In this document: positions 18,227-26,841 of the stretch, piece by piece
Layout of the letters: the number at the start of each line of letters is the position of its first letter
Numbering within the stretch: position 1 is the stretch's first letter
Source: Cereibacter ovatus
GTDB lineage: Bacteria > Pseudomonadota > Alphaproteobacteria > Rhodobacterales > Rhodobacteraceae
Assembly: GCF_900207575.1 (NCBI RefSeq)
Contig: NZ_OAOQ01000001.1
Span: 186,001 to 250,000, forward strand
Length of the DNA stretch: 64,000 nt
Reading direction: 5' to 3'
Position numbers and translations under genes: made by a program
The notes under the pieces: model-generated
Databases searched by the model: none
What the model saw: the letters and a program-made list of their open reading frames with translations, nothing else
What the model was told of the DNA's origin: nothing

Positions 18227-18251
18227 GGCCGGTGGCCCTGCGCCACCGGCC
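18227..18251. terminator. Bidirectional hairpin between convergent genes
   Basis: GGCCGGTGGC (18227-18236) pairs perfectly with GCCACCGGCC (18242-18251), loop CCTGC. It sits between a plus-strand and a minus-strand 3' end. No T-run. Confidence 0.5.
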
Positions 18252-18377
18252 GCCGGCCGCCGGGCCGGACTCCGGGGATCTGGCGGCTGATGAAACAGCT
18301 TCGACCCGGTGGCCCCGCCTGCGGGTCAGCGGTGGCCGGTCATGCATCGGCGGTTCAGGCCACCGTCCGGCTGCGGC

Positions 18378-19415
18378 CTATTCCCACTCCAGTTCGGCAT
18401 AGGCGGCCGAGGCATTGCGCGGGTGGCTGATGGCATAGCCCTGCCAGCGGGCGGCGTCCTCGGGGTGGGTGTGCCGGATCGCCTCGCTCATGGGTCGGCC
18501 TGCGGCGATGGCTGTGCGGATGTCGTCGGCCAGTCGTGTCAGATAGGTCCGTGTCGGCTTGGCCCCCTCGGGCCATGGCAGCGGCGCCGGGCCATGGCCG
18601 GGCACGATCTGGCGCAGCTCGGGCCGGGGGTGGTCCAGCCAGTCCAGCCAGCCCGTCACCGATCCGTCCAGCGTCGGCAGCAGATCGTTGAACACCAGAT
18701 CGCCGGTGAACAGCGTGCCGGATGCGGCATGAAACACCGTCAGGTCGTTGTCGGTATGGGCGGTTGGCTCGGCTGTCAGGTCCAGCACCAGCCCGCCCAG
18801 ATCCAGCGTTCCGATCGCCACGCCGCGGTCGGGCAGGGCGATCCTTGTGCCGATCAGCGCGCCATGACCGACCTGCGCGGGATAGCTGTCCATCCAGGCT
18901 TCGGCCCGCGCCTCGATTCCCGCCGCCAGTTTCGGCGCGCCAAGGATCTCGGCCCCCGCCTCGCGGAACAGATCGGCGCCGAAGCTGTGGTCGGGGTGCA
19001 TGTGGGTCAGGATCAGCGCCCGGATCGGCAGGTCGCTTCGGGCGCGGATCGCGGCATAGAGCGCCTCGGCCTCGGCCCGGCTGGCGCCGGCGTCGATCAC
19101 CGCGATGGCGTCCTGTCCGATGGCCACACCCAGATTGGCGATGCGGCCAAGGTTCTTCTGATCGGGCAGGGCGGCGATGCCGTGATGGACGAACAGGCCC
19201 GGCGCGACCCTTGTCAGCGTCAGCGCGGGCAGATCGGCCAGCGGCGCGCAGCGGTGGCCGTGCAGGGTCAGCCCCGGATGATCGGCCAGCCATGCCGCGG
19301 CCCGCGCCCCGGCCTCGGCCGTGCAGGCAGCCGGTGTCAGCGGCGTGGGCAGCAGCCGGTCGGCACAGGTGCCGGGTTCGGCCGCAAGGCACAGGGTCAG
19401 CACAAGATGCAGCAT
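18378..19415 (-). CDS. Quinoprotein relay system zinc metallohydrolase 2 (SoxH-related)
   Basis: 345 residues; N-terminal MLHLVLTLCLAAEPGTCA looks like a signal peptide, so it is probably periplasmic. Metallo-beta-lactamase fold: zinc motif LTHMHPDHSFGADLF (HxHxDH), then LVFNDLLP and VPGHGP. N-terminal part has two cysteines (GTCADR, AACTAE). Matches the SoxH-related hydrolases annotated as quinoprotein relay system zinc metallohydrolases. Start chosen at 19415 because it begins the hydrophobic leader; the open frame continues upstream to 19541. Divergent from the SoxYZ-like carrier gene. Confidence 0.85.
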   Translation of the reverse strand: MLHLVLTLCLAAEPGTCADRLLPTPLTPAACTAEAGARAAAWLADHPGLTLHGHRCAPLADLPALTLTRVAPGLFVHHGIAALPDQKNLGRIANLGVAIGQDAIAVIDAGASRAEAEALYAAIRARSDLPIRALILTHMHPDHSFGADLFREAGAEILGAPKLAAGIEARAEAWMDSYPAQVGHGALIGTRIALPDRGVAIGTLDLGGLVLDLTAEPTAHTDNDLTVFHAASGTLFTGDLVFNDLLPTLDGSVTGWLDWLDHPRPELRQIVPGHGPAPLPWPEGAKPTRTYLTRLADDIRTAIAAGRPMSEAIRHTHPEDAARWQGYAISHPRNASAAYAELEWE

Positions 19416-19522
19416 GGCCCTGATTAGCGCCTTTCCGCCGGTTCGCGCACTCCACCGAAAGTCTGATAGGCGGCGCGGTCCGCGCATGGTTTCATGCAGG
19501 CCATTCCGCACAGGAGATCGCC

Positions 19523-20332
19523 ATGCAGATCGTCCGGCCATTTGTCATTTGTGCAACCCTTGCCGCAGGTCCGCTTTGGGCCGATGAGAAGCCCTCGCCG
19601 ATGGAACCCGGCGAGGCGTGGCAAAGTCTGCGTCTGGATGTGTTCGGCACCGATGCGATTGCCGAGACCCCCGGCGCGCTGATGCTGGATGCGCCGTTCC
19701 GGGCCCATGATCCGGCACTGGTGCCGGTCCGGCTGACGCAACCCGCCGATGGTGCCCCCCTGTCCGAGATCACGCTGATGATCGACGAAAACCCGGCGCC
19801 GGTTGCTGCCACCTTCACGCTGGGGCCGGCGATGCATCCGCTGGATCTTGAGGTTCGGGTGCGGGTGAACGCCTATTCCAACGTCCGCGCGGTGGCGAAG
19901 GCGGCCAATGGCGGCGACTGGCTGATGGCGGGCCGCTTCGTCCGCGCCACCGGCGGTTGCGCCGCCCCCGCCGGCAAGGATGCCGAAGCGGCGCTGGCCC
20001 ATCTGGGCGAGATGCGCGTTCAGCCCCTTGCCGCGGAACAGACCCCCGATGGTCTGCGCCGCACGGCCAAGCTGATGATCCGTCATCCGAACTATTCCGG
20101 GCTTCAGCGCGATCAGGTCACGCTGATGACCATCCCCGCGCGGTTCATTCATCTGCTCGAGGTCCGGCAGGGGGACGAGCTTTTGTTCACCATGTCCGGC
20201 GGCATTTCGATTTCAGAAGATCCGGTGTTCACTTTCCGCTATCGTGACAGCGGCGCGGGGGAAATCCGTGTCCGGGCCGTGGATACCGAAGGCGTCGAGT
20301 TTGGCGGATCCTTCGCGATATCCGCAGGTTGA
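19523..20332 (+). CDS. Quinoprotein-associated SoxYZ-like fused carrier protein
   Basis: 269 residues with signal peptide MQIVRPFVICATLAAGPLWA. A SoxY-like domain (residues about 30-150) ends in RATGGCAAPAG, where C146 matches the sulfur-carrying Cys of the SoxY GGCGG arm; a SoxZ-like domain (about 165-269) follows with RLAKLMIRHP-like and VFTFRYRDSGAG segments. In Sox systems SoxY carries sulfur intermediates on this Cys. Here the fusion sits with a SoxH-like hydrolase in a methanol oxidation island, and no other sox genes are present. CAGGAGAT precedes ATG 19523. Cargo unknown. Confidence 0.88.
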   Translation: MQIVRPFVICATLAAGPLWADEKPSPMEPGEAWQSLRLDVFGTDAIAETPGALMLDAPFRAHDPALVPVRLTQPADGAPLSEITLMIDENPAPVAATFTLGPAMHPLDLEVRVRVNAYSNVRAVAKAANGGDWLMAGRFVRATGGCAAPAGKDAEAALAHLGEMRVQPLAAEQTPDGLRRTAKLMIRHPNYSGLQRDQVTLMTIPARFIHLLEVRQGDELLFTMSGGISISEDPVFTFRYRDSGAGEIRVRAVDTEGVEFGGSFAISAG

Positions 20333-20500
20333 AAAAAGTCACTTTCAGCGGGAACCCGCGGCAGGCACTGCGCGTTGATCGGCTCGGGCCGGGATTTGTG
20401 CCGCGGATGTGCGAATAAAAGGGGCGGCGCACAGGATCGCCCCGACAGAACAGCAGCCGCGCCGGGAGGAGGAAGCCCGCGCGGAAACGGGAGGAAGACC

Positions 20501-21208
20501 ATGGGACATGTTCCAAGCTGGAGCCTTGGCTGCGCCGGCGCCCAGCGTGTGGCGGGCCGTCGCGTCAGCGATGTGCTGATCGTCGACGATCATCCGCTGA
20601 TGTGTGATGCGCTGGCGATGACGCTGACCCACGCCTTCGGGCTGAAACGGGTGCGCAGCGCCGCAAGTCTTGCCGCCGCCGAGAAATCCCTGCGCGAGGG
20701 GCCTTTGCCGGATGCGATCGTGCTGGATCTGAACCTGCCCGACGTGTGCGGCATCGAAGGCGTGATGGCGTTGCGAAAACTTGCGCGCAACGTGCCGCTG
20801 ACGGTGATCTCGGCCGAGGTGGATTCGGATATGGTGACGGCGGTGATGGCCGCCGGTGCGCTGGGGTATGTCTCGAAAAGTCTGCCGCGGCCGCAGATGG
20901 TCGATGCGTTCGAACGGATGTGGGCAGGCGAGCAGGTGACGCCGCGCGAATACGATGCCGATGGCGCGGCCGAGGATGGCGCCGATGTCCGCGATCTGGC
21001 GCGCAGTTTCGCCACGCTGACGCCGCAGCAGATGAACATTTTGCGGCTGATCTGTCAGGGCCGGCCCAACAAGCTGATTTCCTATGAACTTTCCATCGCC
21101 GAGGCGACGGTCAAGACCCATATCGCCGCCATCATGTCGAAGATCAACGTCAGGAATCGCACGCAGGCCGCACTGTTGGCCAGCAAGGCCCGGATCTTCG
21201 CGCGCTAG
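20501..21208 (+). CDS. NarL/FixJ-type response regulator of the xox island
   Basis: 235 residues. Receiver domain begins VSDVLIVDDHPLMCDAL with phosphoacceptor D76 (IVLDLNLPDVCG) and conserved lysine in GYVSKSLPRP. LuxR-type HTH at the C-terminus: LTPQQMNILRLICQGRPNKLISYELSIAEATVKTHI. ATG 20501 follows GGGAGGAAG. The first 20 or so residues are an unusual extension before the receiver. Next to FIST and kinase genes on the same strand. By position it could correspond to FlhR, the LuxR regulator of C1 genes in Paracoccus, or to ErbR/AgmR of Pseudomonas; not certain. Confidence 0.88.
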   Translation: MGHVPSWSLGCAGAQRVAGRRVSDVLIVDDHPLMCDALAMTLTHAFGLKRVRSAASLAAAEKSLREGPLPDAIVLDLNLPDVCGIEGVMALRKLARNVPLTVISAEVDSDMVTAVMAAGALGYVSKSLPRPQMVDAFERMWAGEQVTPREYDADGAAEDGADVRDLARSFATLTPQQMNILRLICQGRPNKLISYELSIAEATVKTHIAAIMSKINVRNRTQAALLASKARIFAR

Positions 21209-21217
21209 GGGGAACGG

Positions 21218-22381
21218 GTGGCGGAAGGGCTGTTGGCCGACTGCGCCGTGCCGGACCTTGGGTCCGGTCTGCCGGTTGTGCTGTCCGAACCGGGCGATGC
21301 GCCCGATCTTGTGGCGCGGCTGCTGGCGGGGCTTGGCCCCGCGGCGCCGGCGGCGGTGTTGCTGTTTGCCTCGCCCGCGACGGATCTGCCGGGCCTTGCG
21401 GCCGGTTTGCACGCGGGGCTGGGCGGTGCCACCGTTATCGGCTGTTCCTCGGCCGGCGAGTTCGCCTGCGATGGCTATGGCACCGGCCGGGTGGTTGCGG
21501 TGGGCCTGCCCGCATCGCATTTCCGCACCGAAGCGATCTGGCTGAAACCGCTTTCCGGCCTTGCGGTATCGGACTGGATGGCCGATCTGCGCGCCCTTCT
21601 GACGCGGTTCGAAGGCCAGCCGCACCGCCACCGATTTGGCCTGCTGCTGATCGACGGGCTGAGCCGGCAAGAGGAACTGGTCGCGGCCACCGTGGATGCG
21701 GTGGCGCATCGTCTGCCCGTCCTTGGCGGCTCGGCTGGCGACGGGCTGCGCTTTGCCGAAACCTGTCTTGTGCTGGACCGTGACAGCCATCCCGACAGCG
21801 CGATCTTCGCCGTGGTCGAGACGGATTTTGCGCTGGAACAGGTGGTGTTCGACCATTTTTCGCCCTCGGGCGAGCGGATGGTGGTGACCGCGGCGGTGCC
21901 CGAGGAACGGCTGATCCTTGAGATCAACGCCGAACCCGCGGCCGAGGAATATGCCCGCCTGATCGGCCTGCCGGTGCAGGCGCTGAACCCGCGCAGCTTT
22001 GCCGAAAACCCGCTGCTGGTGCGGATGGGCGGCCAGTATCACGTCCGCGCCATCCGCGAGGTGACCCCCGAGGGCGGGTTGACGCTGATGTCCTCGATCG
22101 AGACCGGCGTTTTGCTGGCACTGGGTCGCGCCGACGATCTGACCCACGGGTTCGAGGCCCGGCTTCAGGCGCTGGGCCGCCGCCCGGTGCTGATCCTTGC
22201 CTTCGATTGCATCCTGCGCCGTCTGGCGCTGGAACAGGCGGGGTTGGAGCCGGCGGTGGCCCGCATCTTTGCAGATTGGCGCATCGCGGGCTTCAACACC
22301 TATGGCGAGCAGCATGGCGGGGTGCATGTGAACCAGACCTTCGTGGGCCTTGCCCTGATGAGGCCCGACCATGCTGCGTGA
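21218..22381 (+). CDS. FIST domain sensory protein
   Basis: 387 residues, FIST N domain (ATVIGCSSAGEFACDGYGTGRVVAVG) followed by FIST C domain (GGQYHVRAIREV, IAGFNTYGEQHGGVHVNQTFVGLAL). The ending of FIST-C proteins is well conserved here. No membrane segments, so it is cytoplasmic. FIST domains are thought to bind small ligands for signal transduction. Starts at GTG 21218, 9 bases after the response regulator stop, and overlaps the kinase gene by 11 bases, so it probably provides the sensory input for that kinase. Confidence 0.88.
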   Translation: MAEGLLADCAVPDLGSGLPVVLSEPGDAPDLVARLLAGLGPAAPAAVLLFASPATDLPGLAAGLHAGLGGATVIGCSSAGEFACDGYGTGRVVAVGLPASHFRTEAIWLKPLSGLAVSDWMADLRALLTRFEGQPHRHRFGLLLIDGLSRQEELVAATVDAVAHRLPVLGGSAGDGLRFAETCLVLDRDSHPDSAIFAVVETDFALEQVVFDHFSPSGERMVVTAAVPEERLILEINAEPAAEEYARLIGLPVQALNPRSFAENPLLVRMGGQYHVRAIREVTPEGGLTLMSSIETGVLLALGRADDLTHGFEARLQALGRRPVLILAFDCILRRLALEQAGLEPAVARIFADWRIAGFNTYGEQHGGVHVNQTFVGLALMRPDHAA

Positions 22382-23801
22382 CGAAGACAGCCCCGAGCGT
22401 CAGATCGAAAAGCTGAAGCGGATCAATGCCGCGCTGATCGACCGGCTGGACCGTGCCGATGCCTCGCGCGGGTCGCACTGGATGCTGTTCCAGACCGCCG
22501 CGGTGCTGGAACAGGAACTGCTGGCGCGCAATCGCGATCTGGAACAGGCGCTGGCGCATCTTGGGGCGGTAAACCGCGAACTGGCCGAGGCGCGCGAAAC
22601 CGCCGACGAGGCCAACCGCTCCAAGTCGCGCTTTCTGCGTGCGGCCAGCCATGACCTCTTGCAGCCGTTAAGCGCGGCCAAGCTGTTCCTGTCGCATCTG
22701 GCCGAAATCGCCACCGATCCGCTTCAGGCCGATCTGGTGGGCCGGATCGGTCATGCCTTCGATTCGACCGAGGAACTGATCCGGGCGCTTCTGGAAATCT
22801 CGCGCCTTGATTCCGTTCGGCTGGACGTCAGCTGCGAGCGCGTCTCGCTTGGTCGGTTGTTCCGGCGGTTGTCGGTGGATTTTCAGGGCGCGGCCGAGGC
22901 GAAGGGGCTGGATCTGCGCTTTGTGATCTCGTCGGCCACGGTGATGTCGAACCCGGTGTTCCTGCGCCGGATCGCGCAGAATCTGGTCTCGAATGCGATC
23001 AAATATACCCGTGCGGGGCGGGTGGTGGTGGGCGCGCGACGCGAAGGCGCGGATGTCTGGCTCGAGGTGCATGACACCGGCCCCGGCATCCCCCCCGAGG
23101 ACCGCGAGCGGATCTTCAACGAATTTGAACGCCTTGCGCCCGATGGCGACGAGGCCGGCACCGGGCTTGGCCTGTCGATCGTGCGCCGGGCCTGCCTGCG
23201 GCTGGGCCACGAGGTCGACCTGCGCGGTGCGCCCGGCCGCGGCTCGGTGTTCCGGGTCCGTCTGCCGCGGGCGCTTGATGCGCCGGGGGCGCTTCAGCCT
23301 GCGCCGGCCACGGCGGCCACCACCGGCGCGGTGCAGCGCATCGCCGGCAGCCCACCCGCGCCCGCGCCGCTGGCCGAGGTTGCAGCCGTTCCCGCACCCG
23401 CGCCCTTGCGGGGCCGCCGCGCGCTGGTGGTCGAGAACGATGCCGCGATGCGCGATGCCTATGCGCTGCTGCTGCGCCGATGGGAGATGGAGGTGGCAAC
23501 CGCCGATGGCACCGCGACGGCGCTGGCGGCACTGGCGGGCCTGTCGCCCGAGGTGATCGTGTCCGACTATCGGCTTGATGGCGGCGAGACCGGGATTCAG
23601 GCGGTGGCGGCGCTTCGGCGCCGGTTGGGACGGCGGGTGCCGGCGTTGCTGGTCACGGCCGAAACCGATGCGGGGCTTGGCGCGCAGGCTGCCCGTCTGG
23701 GCGCCGCGCTGCTGCAAAAGCCCGTGACCGAGGCCGACCTGCGCGAGACGGTCTCGGCTTTGTTGGAGGGGCGGCGGCGCGGGGCGGCCGCCGCGGAATA
23801 G
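22371..23801 (+). CDS. Soluble hybrid histidine kinase with C-terminal receiver
   Basis: 476 residues without membrane segments. N-terminal coiled coil (about 10-85), dimerisation/phosphoacceptor motif AASHDLLQP with H94, N-box QNLVSNAIKYT, G-boxes DTGPGIP and GTGLGLSIV, an Ala/Pro-rich linker (about 300-345), and a receiver with D399 (VSDYRLDGGE) and K in LLQKPV. Resembles cytoplasmic hybrid kinases such as NahK/ErcS'. The overlap with the FIST gene and closeness to a LuxR-type regulator suggest a FIST-kinase-regulator pathway for the quinoprotein island. Confidence 0.88.
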   Translation: MLRDEDSPERQIEKLKRINAALIDRLDRADASRGSHWMLFQTAAVLEQELLARNRDLEQALAHLGAVNRELAEARETADEANRSKSRFLRAASHDLLQPLSAAKLFLSHLAEIATDPLQADLVGRIGHAFDSTEELIRALLEISRLDSVRLDVSCERVSLGRLFRRLSVDFQGAAEAKGLDLRFVISSATVMSNPVFLRRIAQNLVSNAIKYTRAGRVVVGARREGADVWLEVHDTGPGIPPEDRERIFNEFERLAPDGDEAGTGLGLSIVRRACLRLGHEVDLRGAPGRGSVFRVRLPRALDAPGALQPAPATAATTGAVQRIAGSPPAPAPLAEVAAVPAPAPLRGRRALVVENDAAMRDAYALLLRRWEMEVATADGTATALAALAGLSPEVIVSDYRLDGGETGIQAVAALRRRLGRRVPALLVTAETDAGLGAQAARLGAALLQKPVTEADLRETVSALLEGRRRGAAAAE

Positions 23802-23812
23802 GGGGAACGGGA

Positions 23813-24424
23813 ATGGGATTTGTCAGGGGATGGCTGGTGGCGGTGGCGGTTGTCGTCGGGGCGGGGCCGGTGGCGGCGGGCCAGTTGGCGGATGTGATCT
23901 TTCGCCCCGGCGCCTTCGCGGAAACCACGGATCAGACACGTTACAGCCATGCGCGCAGCGGCCCCGAAATTGCGGGTCTGCGCCTGGTTACCGGCGGCGA
24001 ACTGGTGGTCAGCCCGCATGACGCCCCGGCGGGAACCCAGCTTGGTCTGACGCATCGGGTGGATGGCAAGGATCTGCCGGTGGCCGATTTTCCGGCCACG
24101 GGGGGCGATCCGGTGCTGCTGTGGTTTCTGGAAAACACCGTTCGCAGCATGGCGCTGATCACGCAGGGCAGCCCGTTCTACATCCGCAACCGCCTGCGCG
24201 AGGCGCTGGGCGCCGCGGGGCTGGAGCGCGCCGAAGGTCCGGTGACGGCCGAACTGCGCCCCTTCGCCGCCGATCCCCGGCGCGAACAGATGGGCGCTTT
24301 TGCCGATATGGTGCTGCGGATCACCGTCGATCCGGGTCAGCCGGTGCCGCTGCGTGCGCTGTCGGCCGATACCACCGCGGCGGGCGGCAGCTACCGCGAA
24401 ACCCTGACGCTGGAGTCGCGGTGA
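23813..24424 (+). CDS. Secreted protein of unknown function
   Basis: 203 residues; hydrophobic leader MGFVRGWLVAVAVVVGAGPVAAG is a clear signal peptide. The mature part includes YSHARSGPEIAGLRLVTGGELVVSPHDAPAG and DPVLLWFLENTVRSMALITQGSPFYIRNRLREALG, with no cysteine. Follows the kinase with an AGGGGGAACGGGA site; its TGA stop overlaps the next ATG (TGATG). No family recognised; co-location suggests a periplasmic accessory of alcohol oxidation. Confidence 0.72.
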   Translation: MGFVRGWLVAVAVVVGAGPVAAGQLADVIFRPGAFAETTDQTRYSHARSGPEIAGLRLVTGGELVVSPHDAPAGTQLGLTHRVDGKDLPVADFPATGGDPVLLWFLENTVRSMALITQGSPFYIRNRLREALGAAGLERAEGPVTAELRPFAADPRREQMGAFADMVLRITVDPGQPVPLRALSADTTAAGGSYRETLTLESR

Positions 24425-24900
24425 TGGCGGCGGCAGGCATGTCAAGCGCGCGGGCGTCAGTCCGGCGCAGGGGGCGCCGGGGGGCGGCTGCACTTGTCTC
24501 CGGCCTGCTGGCGCTGGCGCCGGCCGTGCTGATGGCAGAGGTCGCGCCCGGCGCCGCGTCGGTCACAGCGGCGGGGCCGGATGCGGGCGCGGTTGCGGCC
24601 GCACCCGCTGTCGGGTCGGGGCAACAGTGGAACGACTATCCGACGCTGGCGCGGGCCGACTACATCTTCGGCTGCCTGGCCGCCAACGGCCAGGACCGCG
24701 AGACGATGCGGCGCTGCGCCTGTTCCATCGATGTGATCGCCTCGATCCTGCCCTATGAGGCCTATGTCAGCGCCGAAACCGTGCTGTCGATGCGGCTGGC
24801 GGTGGGCGAACGCGCGGCGCTGTTCCGCGTGCCCGCGACCGATGCGCAGGTGGCAGAGCTGCGCCGCGCGCAGGCCGAGGCCGAGATGGTCTGTTTCTGA
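24424..24900 (+). CDS. Secreted four-cysteine protein of unknown function
   Basis: 158 residues. An Arg-rich start (SSARASVRRRGRRG) precedes a hydrophobic segment (AALVSGLLALAPAVLMA), a signal peptide or anchor. The mature part has an Ala/Gly-rich stretch then WNDYPTLARADYIFGCLAANGQ and MRRCACSIDVIASILPYEAYV, ending EMVCF: four cysteines that could form two disulfides. It is coupled to the previous gene by a TGATG overlap and ends the plus-strand part of the island. Confidence 0.72.
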   Translation: MAAAGMSSARASVRRRGRRGAAALVSGLLALAPAVLMAEVAPGAASVTAAGPDAGAVAAAPAVGSGQQWNDYPTLARADYIFGCLAANGQDRETMRRCACSIDVIASILPYEAYVSAETVLSMRLAVGERAALFRVPATDAQVAELRRAQAEAEMVCF

Positions 24901-25031
24901 TCCTTCGCGCGCCCTGTGCAGGACGCGCAAGACGCCGGCAGCCCATTGCCTGCGTCCCACGTCTCGAACCTGACCGTATCGCCTGGGTCCGGCCACCCTC
25001 CGGGTGCCCGTTGGCTGCCCGCTGCCCTGCG

Positions 25032-25826
25032 TCAGCCCCGGCCGTGAAAGTCGGATGCCGGGTCGTTCAGCACCATGTCGCGCAGTCTTTCCCACAGGTG
25101 CCGGCGTAGCAGGGCGTAATCGGGCAGGGCGCGGGTGTCGTGATTCCAGCGCGGGCGGGGGAAGGGCACAGCGATTTCCTCTGCAATCCGCCCCGGCCGG
25201 GGCGACATCAGCACGATCCTGTCGGCCAGGATCAGCGCCTCATCCACCGAATGGGTGACGAACAGCACCGTTGCCGGGCGGGCCGCCATCAGGCGCATCA
25301 ACTCGATCTGCATCAGTTCGCGCGACTGGGCGTCAAGGCTGGCGAAGGGTTCGTCCATCAGCAGAAGGGTGGGCTCTGCCGCCAGCGCGCGGGCCAGGGC
25401 AAGCCGTTGGCGCATCCCGCCCGAAAGCTGCGCCGGCCAGCTTTTCGCGAAGCGTGAAAGACCGACCAGCGACAGGTAGTGCTCGGCCCGTTCCCGCGCT
25501 TCGGCCCGGCCCAGTCGGGGCAGCGCGAAGGCCACATTGTCGCGCGCGGTTTTCCACGGGATCAGCCGGAACGACTGGAACACCATCGCCGTGCCATCGC
25601 CGGGCTGCGGCGGCTGGCCGTCCACCGTGACGCCGCCGGCATCGGGCCGGATCAGCCCGGCCACCAGCCGCAAAAGCGTGGTCTTGCCGCAGCCCGATGG
25701 CCCCAGAAGCACAACGACCTCGCCCCGTGCGACCGCAAGCGAGACCTGCGACAGCGCAAGTGTCGGCGCTTTCGCGGTGCCGAACCCGCGCGAGACGCCA
25801 CTGAGAAGGACATGGGCCGGGATCAC
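25032..25826 (-). CDS. NitT/TauT-type ABC transporter ATPase
   Basis: 264 residues from a GTG that overlaps the stop of the substrate-binding gene (GTGA). Walker A LLGPSGCGKTTLLRLVAG, Q-loop VFQSFRLIPWKT, signature LSGGMRQRLALARALA, Walker B LLLMDEPFASLD, and THSVDEALILADRIVLM. This pattern is shared by SsuB, TauB and NrtD/CmpD ATPases of sulfonate, taurine and nitrate/bicarbonate importers. Third gene of a minus-strand set (permease, binding protein, ATPase). Substrate not determinable from sequence. Confidence 0.9.
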   Translation of the reverse strand: MIPAHVLLSGVSRGFGTAKAPTLALSQVSLAVARGEVVVLLGPSGCGKTTLLRLVAGLIRPDAGGVTVDGQPPQPGDGTAMVFQSFRLIPWKTARDNVAFALPRLGRAEARERAEHYLSLVGLSRFAKSWPAQLSGGMRQRLALARALAAEPTLLLMDEPFASLDAQSRELMQIELMRLMAARPATVLFVTHSVDEALILADRIVLMSPRPGRIAEEIAVPFPRPRWNHDTRALPDYALLRRHLWERLRDMVLNDPASDFHGRG

Positions 25827-26806
25827 CCCTCGGCCGGGCCGATCTTGTTCAGAACGGCCTCCAACGGGCCGAAATCGGTCCATTCCGTCAGGCTGACCGG
25901 GCGAAGGCCCTGAAAATCCTCGGTGCCATACATCCATTCGACCGTCCCTTCCAGTTCCGCGCGGTCGAGCCCGCCGTTCACACTCCAGCTTTGACGATAG
26001 GCTTCGGCCAGGGTTTCCAGATCGGCGCGGGCGACATCGGGGCGGGCGAGGGCCATCCGCTCGACCCAGGTCGCGGGGGTCTGGAAGTCGCGGGCGGCCA
26101 GAACCAGCGCCTCGATCACCGCCTCGACCTCGGGCCGGCGGGTTTCCAGCACCTTGGTGGTGACGATATTGACCTTGGTGGTGACGGGGGCGGCGGCAAA
26201 GTAATCGTCCATGCCGATCAGGATGTTGACGCTGTCGCGGTCAGGCATCGCGGTCCAGACGCCCACCGACATGGTGGTGGCATCGATCTGCCCGGCCAGC
26301 AGCGCCTGCGCCCGCACCGCGGGCTGGCCCAGTGGCACAAGCGACAGCTTTTCGGTGTCGACACCCTTGGTTGTCAACACCTTGGTGCTGAGCGAATGGT
26401 CAAGGCTGCCCAGCCGACCGATGCCGAAACTGCGCCCTTCAAGCTGGGCGGGTTCGGTGATGTCGGGCCGGCTGGCGATCAGATAGGGCAGGGCCTTGTT
26501 GGGCGACATGACCGCGCGCAGATCGTCCGTGCCCCGCGCCACCATCTGCAACAGCGCATCGGTCGAGACATTGGCCATCTCGCCCTCGCCGGCCTGAAGT
26601 GCGGCCATCGCCATCGGCGTCTGCTGAACGCGCACCAGTTCGACCTCGACCCCGGCGCGGTCGAAATAGCCGTTGGCCAGCGCCAGATCCATCACCGAAT
26701 TCGGCACCAACGGGGTTTCGAGATCGCTGACGATCAGGCGGAACGGCTCGGCCGTGGCGGGCAGTGCCAGGCCAAGTGACAGGGCAAGGGCGAGAAGTCT
26801 GGTCAT
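25823..26806 (-). CDS. NitT/TauT-type ABC substrate-binding protein
   Basis: 327 residues with signal peptide MTRLLALALSLGLALPATA. SsuA/THI5-like type 2 periplasmic fold: LALANGYFDRAGVEVELVRVQQTPMAMAALQAGEGEMANVSTDALLQM, and ASRPDITEPAQLEGRSFGIGRLGSLDHSL. Binds a small solute outside the inner membrane and delivers it to the permease. Family members carry sulfonates, taurine, nitrate or thiamine precursors; the ligand here is unknown. Confidence 0.88.
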   Translation of the reverse strand: MTRLLALALSLGLALPATAEPFRLIVSDLETPLVPNSVMDLALANGYFDRAGVEVELVRVQQTPMAMAALQAGEGEMANVSTDALLQMVARGTDDLRAVMSPNKALPYLIASRPDITEPAQLEGRSFGIGRLGSLDHSLSTKVLTTKGVDTEKLSLVPLGQPAVRAQALLAGQIDATTMSVGVWTAMPDRDSVNILIGMDDYFAAAPVTTKVNIVTTKVLETRRPEVEAVIEALVLAARDFQTPATWVERMALARPDVARADLETLAEAYRQSWSVNGGLDRAELEGTVEWMYGTEDFQGLRPVSLTEWTDFGPLEAVLNKIGPAEG

Positions 26807-26841
26807 GGAGCCTCCGGTTACGGGTTACGGACAGGAACGGG

